From DATAGF01 sp963813355 (GTDB lineage: Bacteria > Actinomycetota > Thermoleophilia > Miltoncostaeales > Miltoncostaeaceae): 64,000 bases of DNA. Both the position numbers and the translations under genes were made by a program. The stretch is taken from assembly GCA_963813355.1 (NCBI GenBank), contig CAWEYS010000016.1:62001-126000 (forward strand), read 5' to 3'. Below the pieces are notes generated by a model, which worked only from the letters and a program-made list of their open reading frames with translations, ran no database searches and was not told where the DNA came from. Below are positions 33,281 through 42,161 of this stretch, one piece after another; position 1 is the first letter of the stretch, and each line of letters opens with the position of its first letter.

Positions 33281-34827
33281 ACGAGGCCGCCCGCGAGGTC
33301 GCGGCCTGCGCGGCCGCGTTCGCCGTCCTGGCGCTGCTGCTGCCCCTGCCGCGCCTTCGCAGCGAGGGCCAGCGCGCCGGCGCCCTGGCCGTCCTGCTGG
33401 CCTCCTGGGCAGTCCTGCTCGGGACGCTCGTGCCCGAGGACGACGCGCGCGACGGGCTCGACCGCCTGGCCTCGCCCCTGGCGGCGGGCGGCGCGGTCGT
33501 GGGCGTGATCGTCGCGGTCGTCGTGCTCGTCGTGGGCGTCCGCATCATCCTGGCGCGGCCGACGGTCTGGTTCGTCCTCGTGGGGATCGCGCTGCCCATC
33601 CGTATCCCGGTGACGTTCGGCAGCCAGGAGGGCAACCTCCTGGTCCCGCTCTACGGCGTGATCCTGCTCGGCCTGGTCGCGTTCGTCTGGGGCCGGATCC
33701 GGGGCCGCATCCCGACCCCCGCACCCGAGGGCCCGGCGGCGCTGAACGTGCCGCTCGCCGCCCTGGTGGCGCTCTTCCTGGTCTCCACGCTCTGGAGCGC
33801 CGACCCCGAGGAGGCCGCGGTGAAGGCCGGCTTCTTCTACCTGCCCTTCGTCGTGCTCTACCTGCTGGTGCTGGCCTGGTGGCCGCGCGCCCGGGCGCTG
33901 GCGGCGCTCGCCGTCACCACCATCGCCGGGGGCGTGATCGCCGCCGGCGTGGGGCTCTGGCAGTACGCGACCGACGAGATCTGGTGGAACGAGACCCTGC
34001 TGCAGGCCAACGTCTACAGCCGCTTCTTCCGCGTGAACGGGATCTTCTTCGACCCCAACATCCTCGGCCGGTACCTGGTGATCGGGATCCTGGCCGCGCT
34101 GGCCCTCGCCTGGGTCCGCCGGCGGCCGGGGGAGCTGGCGGCGCTGGCGGGGGCCGTGGCGATCATGGCGGCGGGGCTGGTCGTGACCTTCTCGCGCTCG
34201 AGCAGCCTGATGCTGCTGGTCGGGCTCGTGCTGCTCGCCGTTCGCGCCGTCGGCCCGCTCAAGACGGCCGTCGGGACGGCGGCGCTGCTGATCGTGCTCG
34301 GCGGAGCGGCGATCGCCACCAACGGCAACGTCCGGCGGGCGGTCACCAGCGGCGACCGCCTGGAGCGGGTCAGCGAGGGCCGCTTCGACCTGATGGAGGG
34401 CGGCCTCGAGATCTGGCGGGACGACCCGGTGGCGGGCGTGGGCCTCGGCGGCTTCGAGACCCGCTTCGAGGAGACCCTCACCCCCCTGGAGCAGCAGCGC
34501 GTGCGCGTCGTCATCTCCCACAACGCCCCGATCACGGTGCTGAGCGAGACGGGGGTCATCGGCGTCGCCCTCTTCGTCCTCCTCATCGCCGGCGCCGGGT
34601 GGGCGGTGGTGCGCGGCTCCAAGGAGGAGGGCGACGTCGGCTGGGCGCGCTGGACGCTCGGCGCGATGCTGGCCGGCATCCTCGTGCACAGCCTCCTCTA
34701 CGCGGCCCTCTTCGAGGACCCCTTCACCTGGGTCATCGCGGGCGCCGCGGTCGCCCTCGCCGGGACCCGGCCGGTCGCCGTGGAGGCGCCGCAGCCCGTG
34801 CGGCCCGAGCCCGTGCCCGTGACGTGA
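33277..34827 (+). CDS. O-antigen-ligase-like polymerase (Wzy/WaaL family), copy 1
   Basis: A 516-residue membrane protein with about 11 TM segments. The PF04932-type core is visible as VVTFSRSSSLMLLVGLVLLAV and GVGLGGFETRFEETLTPLEQ in a large periplasmic loop, then ISHNAPITVLSETGVIGVALFVLLIAG. The HN..I..L.E.G motif is the typical O-antigen ligase/polymerase signature. GTG 33277 overlaps the upstream stop. The protein would polymerise or ligate glycan chains on the outer face of the membrane. A second ligase-like gene lies at 35932. Confidence 0.85.
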   Translation: MNEAAREVAACAAAFAVLALLLPLPRLRSEGQRAGALAVLLASWAVLLGTLVPEDDARDGLDRLASPLAAGGAVVGVIVAVVVLVVGVRIILARPTVWFVLVGIALPIRIPVTFGSQEGNLLVPLYGVILLGLVAFVWGRIRGRIPTPAPEGPAALNVPLAALVALFLVSTLWSADPEEAAVKAGFFYLPFVVLYLLVLAWWPRARALAALAVTTIAGGVIAAGVGLWQYATDEIWWNETLLQANVYSRFFRVNGIFFDPNILGRYLVIGILAALALAWVRRRPGELAALAGAVAIMAAGLVVTFSRSSSLMLLVGLVLLAVRAVGPLKTAVGTAALLIVLGGAAIATNGNVRRAVTSGDRLERVSEGRFDLMEGGLEIWRDDPVAGVGLGGFETRFEETLTPLEQQRVRVVISHNAPITVLSETGVIGVALFVLLIAGAGWAVVRGSKEEGDVGWARWTLGAMLAGILVHSLLYAALFEDPFTWVIAGAAVALAGTRPVAVEAPQPVRPEPVPVT

Positions 34828-35909
34828 CCGGCCCCCTGCGGGTCCTGTGCATCAGCAACATGTGGCCGGGGGCGGCCGACCCCGACTACGGGGCGTTCGT
34901 CGCCGACATGTGCGACGCCCTGCGCGACCGCGGCCTGGGCGTCGCGGTCGCGGCGATCGACCGCCGCGCCTCGGGGCCGCTGCGCACGCCCTCCAAGTAC
35001 GCGGCGCTGGCGCGGCGGGCGGTGCGCGACGCGCGGGGCGCCGACGTCATCTACGCGCACTTCCTGTTCCCGACCGGCGCGATCGCCGCCTCGGCGTCGC
35101 GCCGCGCCCGGATCCCCTACGTCGTCACCGCGCACGGCCAGGACGTGCGCAACCTCGAGCGCCGCGGGCCGCGCCGCGCCACCCAGGGGGCCCTGCGGGG
35201 CGCGAGCGCGGTCGTGGCCGTGAGCGACTACCTCGCGGGAGAGCTGGCGGCGGCGGGGATCGCTCTGCCGCCCGTCCACGTCGTGAACATGGGGGTGGAC
35301 CTCGACCGCTTCGCGCCGAGCGACCGGGGCGCGGCACGGGCGCGCCTCGGGCTCGCCGCGGACGGACCGCTGGTGGTCGCCGTCGGCGGCCTGACCGAGC
35401 GCAAGAACCCGCTCACCCTGCTCCAGGCCTTCGCGCGGCTGCGCGACCGGCGGCCCGGCGCGCGCCTGGCGCTGGTGGGCGACGGGCCCCTGGCCGGCGC
35501 GGTCGACGCCGGCGCCCGCCGCCTCGGCGTGGCCGGCGCGGTCGTCCGGCCGGGGGCCGTCCCGCACGCCCAGGTCGCCGACTGGGTGGCCGCCGCGGAC
35601 GTCCTGGCCATGGTCAGCCGGGTCGAGCCCCTGGGCATCGCGGCGCTGGAGGCCCTCGCCGGCGGGCGGCCGGTCGTCGTGACCCGCGCCGGCGGAGCGC
35701 GCGAGGTCGTCCCCGACCCGGAGGCGGGCCGCGTCGTCGACCCGGCCGACCCCGGCGCGATCGCCGCCGCCCTGCTGGCGGTGCTCGACGATCCGCCCTC
35801 GCCCGACGCCTGTCGTCGCGCGGCCGAGCCCCATTCGCTGGAGCGCCAGGCCGAGCGGGTCGCTGCGATCCTGCGCGACGCCGCCGCGGGTGGCCGCCCC
35901 GCCCGCTGA
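34824..35909 (+). CDS. GT4 glycosyltransferase
   Basis: A 361-residue GT-B enzyme. It starts LRVLCISNMWPGAADPDYGAF and has YVVTAHGQDVRN in the acceptor half, then VAVGGLTERKNPLTLLQAF (donor-binding strand-helix), VGDGPLAGAVDAGARRLG and the EX7E-type SRVEPLGIAALEALAGGRPVVVTR. The C-terminal helix is normal. GTG 34824 overlaps the ligase stop by 4 bp. It would add a sugar to the nascent repeat unit on its lipid carrier in the cytosol. Sugar and linkage are unknown. Confidence 0.86.
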   Translation: MTGPLRVLCISNMWPGAADPDYGAFVADMCDALRDRGLGVAVAAIDRRASGPLRTPSKYAALARRAVRDARGADVIYAHFLFPTGAIAASASRRARIPYVVTAHGQDVRNLERRGPRRATQGALRGASAVVAVSDYLAGELAAAGIALPPVHVVNMGVDLDRFAPSDRGAARARLGLAADGPLVVAVGGLTERKNPLTLLQAFARLRDRRPGARLALVGDGPLAGAVDAGARRLGVAGAVVRPGAVPHAQVADWVAAADVLAMVSRVEPLGIAALEALAGGRPVVVTRAGGAREVVPDPEAGRVVDPADPGAIAAALLAVLDDPPSPDACRRAAEPHSLERQAERVAAILRDAAAGGRPAR

Positions 35910-35931
35910 CGCGCGCTACGCTGCCCGGTCG

Positions 35932-37407
35932 ATGACGACGGACGCCCCCGCCCGGCCGGCGGCTGCGCGACCGAGCCCCTCCCCGAGCCCGGCGGTGATC
36001 GCGGTCGCGATCGGCGCCGTCCTCGCGGGCGCGGTCGCCGTCTGGCAGCCCATCGCCGGCATCGCCCTGGCCGTGGTGCTGCTGATCGGCACCCTCCTGC
36101 GCAACGTCCCGGTGAGGCGCCTGGCGCCGGTCCTGGTGGTGCTGACCGCCGCCGCCGCGATCGCCGGACCGAACCTCGCCGCGCCGCCGGCCCCCTGGCT
36201 GTTCCTCTTCCGCATCCTCATCGTGCTCCTGGGCCTCGGCCTCGCGGGCTACCTCCTGATGGACGGACGCCTGGTGCTGCCGGCGGGCCTGCCGCGACCG
36301 GCCGGCCTGCTCGCCGTGTGGTTCGCGTGGACGGCGCTCTCGATCGGCTGGGCCGACGACGTGGTGGCCGCCCTGCGCTGGACCCTGTTCCTGGCCATGC
36401 TGGGCGGCCTCGCGATCGCCATCGCCCTCGTGTGCCGCAGCCCCCGGCGGGCCCGCATCCTGCTCTGGACGCTGTTCGGCGTCTTCGTCCTGGCGTGCCT
36501 GATCGCCGTCGCCGAGATCGTCACGGGCCTCCACCTCCCGACCTTCCGCCAGGGCCGCGAGAGCCGTACCGGCCTCATCGGCGTCGGCTCGCTGTTCGGG
36601 AACCAGAACAACTTCGCGACCTTCCTGAGCCTGAGCCTGTCCTACCTGCTCGTGCTCCCGATCGTCTACCGCGACGCGCGCCTGAAGCTGCTCGGGTTCA
36701 TCGGCGGCGGCGTCGCCCTGCTGTTCATCCTGGCCACGGGCAGCAAGTCCGGCCTCGTCGCCGCCGGCCTGGTCATCCTCGGCCTCCTGGTGCTCGTGGG
36801 GACCGACCGGCGGGAGCGCGGGCGCCTGATCGTGGCCGGTGCCGTCGCCGGGCTGGCCGTCCTGCTGGTCGTGCCCGCGATCCTGGGCGGGGGGCCCGTG
36901 AACCTCGATGAGCGGACGGTGACCAAGCTCGACTTCGGCATCCTTTCCCAGCAGCTCGAGACCCAGGAGGGCTCGGGCGGCGTCCGCGCGTCGCTGCTGA
37001 GCGACGGCCTCGGCCTCGTCGCCGAGACCGACGGCCTCGGCGTGGGCGCGGGCAACGCCGAGGGGCAGGTGCGCAGCCTGGCCAACTTCCCCGGCGTCGC
37101 GAACCTGCACAACTGGTGGCTCGAGGTGCTGGTCAACGGGGGGATCGTCGGCTTCGCCCTCTACCTGGTCTTCTACCTCACCCTGCTGCGGGGCCAGGTG
37201 CGGGCCGCCCGGGACACGCAGGACCGCTTCGTCCGCTACCTCTCGCTGGCCGGGGCGCTGGCGCTGATCGGCTGGATCCTCGGCAGCATCGGCCCCTCGA
37301 CGGCGATCCACTTCGCGCCGATGTGGATCGTCTTCGGCCTCAGCATGGGCGCGCTGGTGCTGTGGCGGCGCTCCCGCGACGAGGCCGTGCCGGACGGGCC
37401 GAGATGA
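35932..37407 (+). CDS. O-antigen-ligase-like polymerase, copy 2
   Basis: A 491-residue membrane protein with about 11 TM segments. ATG 35932 is preceded by an in-frame upstream GTG (35890) that would overlap the previous gene. The core motifs include FGNQNNFATFLSLSLSYLLV, ILATGSKSGLVAAGLVILGL and, in the late loop, LHNWWLEVLVNGGIVGFALY. It differs from copy 1 in loop sequences, so the two may act on different substrates, one as polymerase and one as ligase. Its TGA overlaps the next GT4 start by 4 bp (ATGA). Confidence 0.83.
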   Translation: MTTDAPARPAAARPSPSPSPAVIAVAIGAVLAGAVAVWQPIAGIALAVVLLIGTLLRNVPVRRLAPVLVVLTAAAAIAGPNLAAPPAPWLFLFRILIVLLGLGLAGYLLMDGRLVLPAGLPRPAGLLAVWFAWTALSIGWADDVVAALRWTLFLAMLGGLAIAIALVCRSPRRARILLWTLFGVFVLACLIAVAEIVTGLHLPTFRQGRESRTGLIGVGSLFGNQNNFATFLSLSLSYLLVLPIVYRDARLKLLGFIGGGVALLFILATGSKSGLVAAGLVILGLLVLVGTDRRERGRLIVAGAVAGLAVLLVVPAILGGGPVNLDERTVTKLDFGILSQQLETQEGSGGVRASLLSDGLGLVAETDGLGVGAGNAEGQVRSLANFPGVANLHNWWLEVLVNGGIVGFALYLVFYLTLLRGQVRAARDTQDRFVRYLSLAGALALIGWILGSIGPSTAIHFAPMWIVFGLSMGALVLWRRSRDEAVPDGPR

Positions 37408-38597
37408 GGGTCCTGATGCTCAGCCACATGTACCCGAGCGCCGTGAATCGGACCGCCGGGATCTTCGTGCACGAGCAGGTGCGGGCCCTCGCCGCCCTCG
37501 GCCACGACGTGCGCGTCGTCTCGCCCAAGGGCTGGGCGCCCCCGCTGCTGCCGCGCTGGCGGGCGTACCGCGAGGTGCCGGGGGTCGACGCCGTCGAGGG
37601 CGTCCCGGTGCTCTATCCGCGGGTGCTCACCCTGCCCGGGGCGCGCCTGGGCCACCTCAACTCCGACGCCATGCTCCGCGCCGTGGCGGGCCCCCTTCGC
37701 CGCGTCTACCTGCGCTGGCCGTTCCACGTCATCCACGCCCACATGCTCGTGCCGGACGGCTGGGCCGCGGCCCGCGTCGGCGCCGCCCTGGGGGTGCCGG
37801 CGGTCGCCACGGCGCACCGCGCCGACGTCCTCGACGTGCCCGCCCGGGGCCCGCGCAGCCGCGCCCGCGTGGCGGAGGCGGTGGAGGCGCTCGATCAGGT
37901 CTGCGCCGTCAGCGCCGCGATCGGCGACGCGGCGGCGGCCCTCGCGCCGCCGCGCCGGCCGGTGGAGGTCGTGCCGAACGGGGCGGACGCGCGGGCCTTC
38001 GCGCCGCGGGCCCCGTCGGAGGCGCGCGCCCGGCTGGGCCTGCCCGACGACGGCCCGATCGTCAGCTACGTCGGCAAGCTCGTGCCCCGGAAGGGCGTCG
38101 ACACCCTCGTCGAGGCCATCGGCCTGCTGGGGCGGCGGCCGGGCGGCGCGCCCCTGCTGGTCGCGGCGGGGATCGGCGAGGAGCGGCCGGCGCTCGAGCG
38201 GCGCGCCGCCGAGCTCGGCGTCGCGGACCGGGTGCGGTTCGTCGGCAAGGTCGCCCACGACGAGGTCGGCTGGTGGATGGCGGCCGGCGACCTCTTCGTG
38301 CTCCCATCGCTGAGCGAGGGCCTGCCGACCGTGATCTGCGAGGCGATGAACGTCGGGCGGGCGGTCGTGGCGACCGCGGTCGACGGCACCCCCGAGATCG
38401 TCCGCGACGGGCGCACCGGCCTGCTCGTGCCGCCCTCCGACCCGGCGGCCCTGGCCGGGGCCCTGGCGCGCGTCCTCGACGAGCCCGGCCTGGCGGCGCG
38501 CATGGGCGAGGAGGCGCTGCGGGTCGGGCGCGAGGAGTACACCTGGGAGGCCAACGCGCGCAGGATGAGCGCGATCTACGAGTCGCTGGCCCGGTGA
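37404..38597 (+). CDS. GT4 glycosyltransferase
   Basis: A 397-residue GT-B enzyme. N-terminus MRVLMLSHMYPSAVNRTAGI and FVHEQVRALAALGHDVRVVS form the acceptor-half Rossmann fold; VIHAHMLVPDGWAAARVGA and VATAHRADVLDVPARG follow. The donor half has IVSYVGKLVPRKGVDTLVEA, GKVAHDEVGWWMAAGDLFVL and the EX7E motif in SEGLPTVICEAMNVGRAVVA. Length and order are typical. It overlaps its neighbours by 4 bp on both sides (ATGA before, GTGA after). Function is to extend the lipid-linked glycan. Confidence 0.88.
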   Translation: MRVLMLSHMYPSAVNRTAGIFVHEQVRALAALGHDVRVVSPKGWAPPLLPRWRAYREVPGVDAVEGVPVLYPRVLTLPGARLGHLNSDAMLRAVAGPLRRVYLRWPFHVIHAHMLVPDGWAAARVGAALGVPAVATAHRADVLDVPARGPRSRARVAEAVEALDQVCAVSAAIGDAAAALAPPRRPVEVVPNGADARAFAPRAPSEARARLGLPDDGPIVSYVGKLVPRKGVDTLVEAIGLLGRRPGGAPLLVAAGIGEERPALERRAAELGVADRVRFVGKVAHDEVGWWMAAGDLFVLPSLSEGLPTVICEAMNVGRAVVATAVDGTPEIVRDGRTGLLVPPSDPAALAGALARVLDEPGLAARMGEEALRVGREEYTWEANARRMSAIYESLAR

Positions 38598-39760
38598 GCG
38601 GCCCGCCCCCGGCCATCGTGCTGCAGGCGTCGGGCCCGAACGCCCTGGGCATCGTCCGCAGCCTCGGCCGTGCGGGGGTGCCCGTGATCGCCTGCGACCA
38701 CGACCCGCACGCCCTCGGGCTGGTGTCCCGCTACGCCACCCCCGCCCTCATCGCCGACGCGCTGACCGAGCCCGAGCGCTTCGCCGACGACCTGCTGGAG
38801 CTGGGGCGCGGACGCGGGCGGGGGGGCGTGCTGTTCGCCACCCACGACGAGGCCGTCTCGGCCCTCGGCCCGCGCCAGGCGGAGATCGACGAGCTGCTGC
38901 GCCGCCCCTGGACGCCGTGGCCCGAGGTCGACGCCGTGATGGACAAGGACCACCAGCACGCCGTGGCGCGGGCCTCCGGCTTCCCGGTGCCGGCGACGGT
39001 GACGCCCCGCGACGAGGGCGACCTCGAGGCGGCCGTGCGCGAGCTGCGCTTCCCCGTGGTGCTCAAGCCGCGCAACGCACCGGCGTTCCGGCACCGCTTC
39101 CACGCCCACCTGCTGGAGGCGGCCGACCCCGAGGCGCTGCGGCGCGCGTGGGAGCTGGCGGCGCCCTACGACCCCCAGGTGTGCGAGGTCATCCCGGGCG
39201 ACGACTCGCTCCTGTGGACGTACGGCAGCTACCGCGACGCCTCCGGCCGTGCCCTGGCCGCCTTCACCGGGAGGAAGCTGCGCCAGTGGCCGGTCGGGTT
39301 CGGCGCGGCGCGCGCGGCCGAGTCGCGCTGGGACCCCGGCCTGGCGGCGCGGTGCGACGCGCTGCTGGACGCCCTCGGCTTCCACGGCATCTCCCAGGTC
39401 GAGGTCAAGCGCGACCCCCGCGACGGCCGCGACCACCTCATCGAGGTCAACGCGCGCCCCTGGCTGTGGATCGGCCTGGCCACGGCCTGCGGGGTCAACC
39501 TGCCGCTCGCCTGCTGGCTGGACGCCGTCGGGCGGCCCCGCGAGTGGCCGCCCGGCCACCGCGACGGCCGGCGGTGGGTCCTGCTGAGCAAGCATCTGGT
39601 GGGCAGCGCCAGGGAGATCCGGCGCGGCCAGTGGTCGGCCCGGCCCTTCCTGCGGTCGCTGGCGCCCCCCGTCCGCGACGGCGTGATCGACGTCCGCGAC
39701 CCGCGCCCCGCCCTCGCCCTCTACGAGCGCCACGCCCGGCGGCTGGTGCGCCGTGGCTGA
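38594..39760 (+). CDS. ATP-grasp ligase of the polysaccharide locus, copy 1
   Basis: A 388-residue ATP-grasp enzyme of the carbamoyl-phosphate-synthase-like/D-ligase group. N-terminal Rossmann-like part reads PAIVLQASGPNALGIVRSLGRAGVPV. The ATP-grasp fold has KDHQHAVARASGFPVPATV, the ATP-binding strand FPVVLKPRN, the late acidic and metal-binding segment GISQVEVKRDPRDGRDHLIEVNARPW. It should join a carboxylate (for example an amino acid) to an amine using ATP. In a polysaccharide locus this could put amino-acid substituents on sugars; that is an inference. GTG 38594 overlaps the GT4 stop by 4 bp and its stop overlaps the deacetylase-GT4 fusion by 8 bp. Confidence 0.82.
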   Translation: MSGPPPAIVLQASGPNALGIVRSLGRAGVPVIACDHDPHALGLVSRYATPALIADALTEPERFADDLLELGRGRGRGGVLFATHDEAVSALGPRQAEIDELLRRPWTPWPEVDAVMDKDHQHAVARASGFPVPATVTPRDEGDLEAAVRELRFPVVLKPRNAPAFRHRFHAHLLEAADPEALRRAWELAAPYDPQVCEVIPGDDSLLWTYGSYRDASGRALAAFTGRKLRQWPVGFGAARAAESRWDPGLAARCDALLDALGFHGISQVEVKRDPRDGRDHLIEVNARPWLWIGLATACGVNLPLACWLDAVGRPREWPPGHRDGRRWVLLSKHLVGSAREIRRGQWSARPFLRSLAPPVRDGVIDVRDPRPALALYERHARRLVRRG

Positions 39761-42161
39761 CCTGCGCATCCGCATCGACGGCTGCCGCCCCGCGTTCGCG
39801 CCGCGCGCGCGCTGGGTGCTCGAGACGCTGGCCGAGGGCCTGGGCCGGCCCGCGGCGTGGACCGACGGCGAGGCCGATCTGGTCTACGCCCCCGGCCGGC
39901 CGGCCGGCGGTGTCTGGATCCCCGCCGACCCCGGCGCCCAGGCGTTCTTCGAGGGGCCGGGCGCCTTCCCGGGCCCGGCGGTGCACCGGCCCGCGGGCCT
40001 GACCCTGCTCTTCCCGCCCACCCACCCGGGCGAGCCGGTGCCGGGCGACCTGGTGGCGAGCGCCTTCTACCTGCTGGCCCGCTGGGACGAGCTGCGCGTC
40101 GCCGAGCGCGACCGCTTCGGGCGCCTCCCCCTCGCGGCCAGCGCCTTCGGCCGCATCGCCGGCCTCGAGCTCGCCGACCCGCCGGTCGAGGGCTACCTCG
40201 ACGCCCTGCGCGCTGCGCTGCGCATCCCGCCGCCGACGCGCTGGGGCGTCGCCCTGACCCACGACATCGACCGCCTGCGCCGGCGCACGCCCAAGGGGCT
40301 CGCCGGCATCGCCCGGCGGCGCGGCGCCCGCGGGCTGGCCGCCGCCCTGGCCGGGCCCGACCCGTGGGACAACCTCCCCGACCTGCTCGAGACCACCTGG
40401 CGGCGCGGGCTGCGCTCGACGGTCTTCCTGATCGGCCGCAACCGCCACCCTCTGGACGGGACCCCGCGCCGGGTCTACGAGCGCGAGCGCCCGGCGCTCG
40501 CCGCCGCCGTGCGCGCGGCGGGGGGCGAGGTGGGCCTGCACGGCTCCTTCGCGGCGGCCGACGACCCCGCGGCGCTGGCCGCCGAGCTGGCCTCGCTGCG
40601 CGGCGAGGCCGGCCCGGTGGAGGGGGTCCGGTTCCACTACCTGCGGTTCCGGTACCACGAGAGCGTGCGCGCCCTGGAGCGCGCCGGGGCGGCGTACGAC
40701 TCCAGCCTGGCCTTCAGCGAGGCGCCCGGGTTCGCCGCCGGCATCGCGCGGCCCTTCCGCCCCTGGCTGGTGGGGGAGGAGCGCCCGGCGCGCCTCACCC
40801 TGCTGCCGCTGGCGGTGATGGACACGACGCTCCACTCCCGCCTCGGCCTCGACGCCGCCGCGGCCGGCGAGCGCGCCCTGGCGGTGCTCGAGCGCGTGCG
40901 GCGCGCGGGGGGCCGGGTCGCGCTGCTGTGGCACAACACCTACCTCGCCGACGACCGCGCGCCCGGCTACGGGGCGCTCTGGGAGGGCCTGCTCGACGAG
41001 CTCGCCCGGCGGGGCGCCGACCTCGGGCCGGCGGGGGCCGCGGCGCCCCCGCCGCCGGGCGCCTCGCTCGCCGGGCGCAGGATCGTCCACCTCACCACCG
41101 TGCACCGCCCCCGCGACGTGCGCATCTTCCACAAGGAGGCGCGGGCGGCCGCCGCGGCGGGCGCGCGGGCGTGGGTCGGCGCGCCGGGCCGGCCGGTCCC
41201 GCGCGCTCGGCGCCTCGCGGCCGGGTGGCGCCTGGCCCGGGAGGCCCGTCGGCGCGACGCCGACCTCTACCACGTGCACGACCCCGAGCTGCTGCCGGCG
41301 GCCCTGTGGCTGGCGTGCCGCAGCGGGCGCCCGGTGGTCTACGACGCCCACGAGTACCTCGGCCAGACCGTGCGCACCAAGCGCTGGCTCCCGCGGGCGC
41401 TGCGGCTGCCCGTCGCCCTCGCCGCCGAGCGGGCCGAGCGGGCGGGCGGGCGCCGGCTCGCCGCCGTCGTGGCGGCCAACGAGGACCTGGCGGCGCGGTT
41501 CGCGGGCGCCGGCGCGCGGGCCGTGAGCGTGGCGAACTCCCCGTGGTCGGACGCCTTCCCCGCGCCGGCCGCGCTCCCCGAGTCGCCGGTGGCGCTCTAC
41601 GTCGGCGGCCTCGGGCCCCTCCGCGGCCTCGAGGTCATGCGCGCGGCCTTCCCCCTGGTCGGCGTGCCGGGGGCGCGCCTGGTGCTCGCCGGCCCGGGCG
41701 AGCCCGGCGACCTTCCCCCGGGCGTCGAGAGCATCGGCCCGGTCGACCACTCCCGCGTGCCCGCCCTGCTGGCCTCCGCGCGCGTCGCCTGGGTGCCGCT
41801 GCAGCGCCACGGCAACTACGATCGCGCCGTGCCGACGAAGCTCGTGGAGGCGATGGCCGCGGGGCGGCCGGTCGTGGCCAGCGACCTCGGGCGCATGGGC
41901 GCCATCGTGCGCGAGGCCGGCTGCGGGCTCGTGGTGCCGCCGGACGACGCCGGCGCGCACGCCGCGGCGCTCGAGCGCCTGCTGTCCGGCGACGGCGACG
42001 CCGCGCGCATGGGCGCCGCCGGCCGCGAGGCCTTCCTCGCGGGCCTGGGCTTCGAGGGCCAGGCGCGCGCGCTCACCTCCCTCTACGCCGAGGTGCTCGG
42101 CTCCGACGAGGGCCGGCCGCCGCTGAGAGCGGCCGAGACCGAGGAGGGTGGGTCGCCGTGA
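39753..42161 (+). CDS. polysaccharide deacetylase-GT4 fusion protein
   Basis: An 802-residue two-domain protein. Residues about 1-430 form a polysaccharide deacetylase domain with motif ALTHDIDRLRR (metal/catalytic Asp), LHGSF near residue 265 and the family pattern HYLRFRYHES, as in the DUF7033/PDA group. After a Pro/Ala linker at about 425-440 (GAAAPPPPGASLAG) a GT4 domain runs from IVHLTTVHRPRDVRIFHKEA to the end, with YHVHDPELLPAALWLACR, YDAHEYLGQTVRTKRWLP, LYVGGLGPLRGLEVMRA and NYDRAVPTKLVEAMAAGRPVVAS. Fusion of deacetylase and transferase suggests coupled processing of N-acetyl sugars during assembly. The last about 15 residues derive from the 43-bp repeat. The stop overlaps the next gene by 4 bp. 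Confidence 0.85.
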   Translation: MADLRIRIDGCRPAFAPRARWVLETLAEGLGRPAAWTDGEADLVYAPGRPAGGVWIPADPGAQAFFEGPGAFPGPAVHRPAGLTLLFPPTHPGEPVPGDLVASAFYLLARWDELRVAERDRFGRLPLAASAFGRIAGLELADPPVEGYLDALRAALRIPPPTRWGVALTHDIDRLRRRTPKGLAGIARRRGARGLAAALAGPDPWDNLPDLLETTWRRGLRSTVFLIGRNRHPLDGTPRRVYERERPALAAAVRAAGGEVGLHGSFAAADDPAALAAELASLRGEAGPVEGVRFHYLRFRYHESVRALERAGAAYDSSLAFSEAPGFAAGIARPFRPWLVGEERPARLTLLPLAVMDTTLHSRLGLDAAAAGERALAVLERVRRAGGRVALLWHNTYLADDRAPGYGALWEGLLDELARRGADLGPAGAAAPPPPGASLAGRRIVHLTTVHRPRDVRIFHKEARAAAAAGARAWVGAPGRPVPRARRLAAGWRLAREARRRDADLYHVHDPELLPAALWLACRSGRPVVYDAHEYLGQTVRTKRWLPRALRLPVALAAERAERAGGRRLAAVVAANEDLAARFAGAGARAVSVANSPWSDAFPAPAALPESPVALYVGGLGPLRGLEVMRAAFPLVGVPGARLVLAGPGEPGDLPPGVESIGPVDHSRVPALLASARVAWVPLQRHGNYDRAVPTKLVEAMAAGRPVVASDLGRMGAIVREAGCGLVVPPDDAGAHAAALERLLSGDGDAARMGAAGREAFLAGLGFEGQARALTSLYAEVLGSDEGRPPLRAAETEEGGSP
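42104..42146 (+). repeat. 43-bp dispersed repeat, copy B
   Basis: Same sequence as copy A (27360-27402 minus strand) with one mismatch. Here it lies inside the 3' end of the deacetylase-GT4 gene, and its translation (DEGRPPLRAAETEE) makes the last residues of that protein. The frame is open through the repeat, and the TGA/GTG overlap with the next gene follows 12 bases later. Confidence 0.6.
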
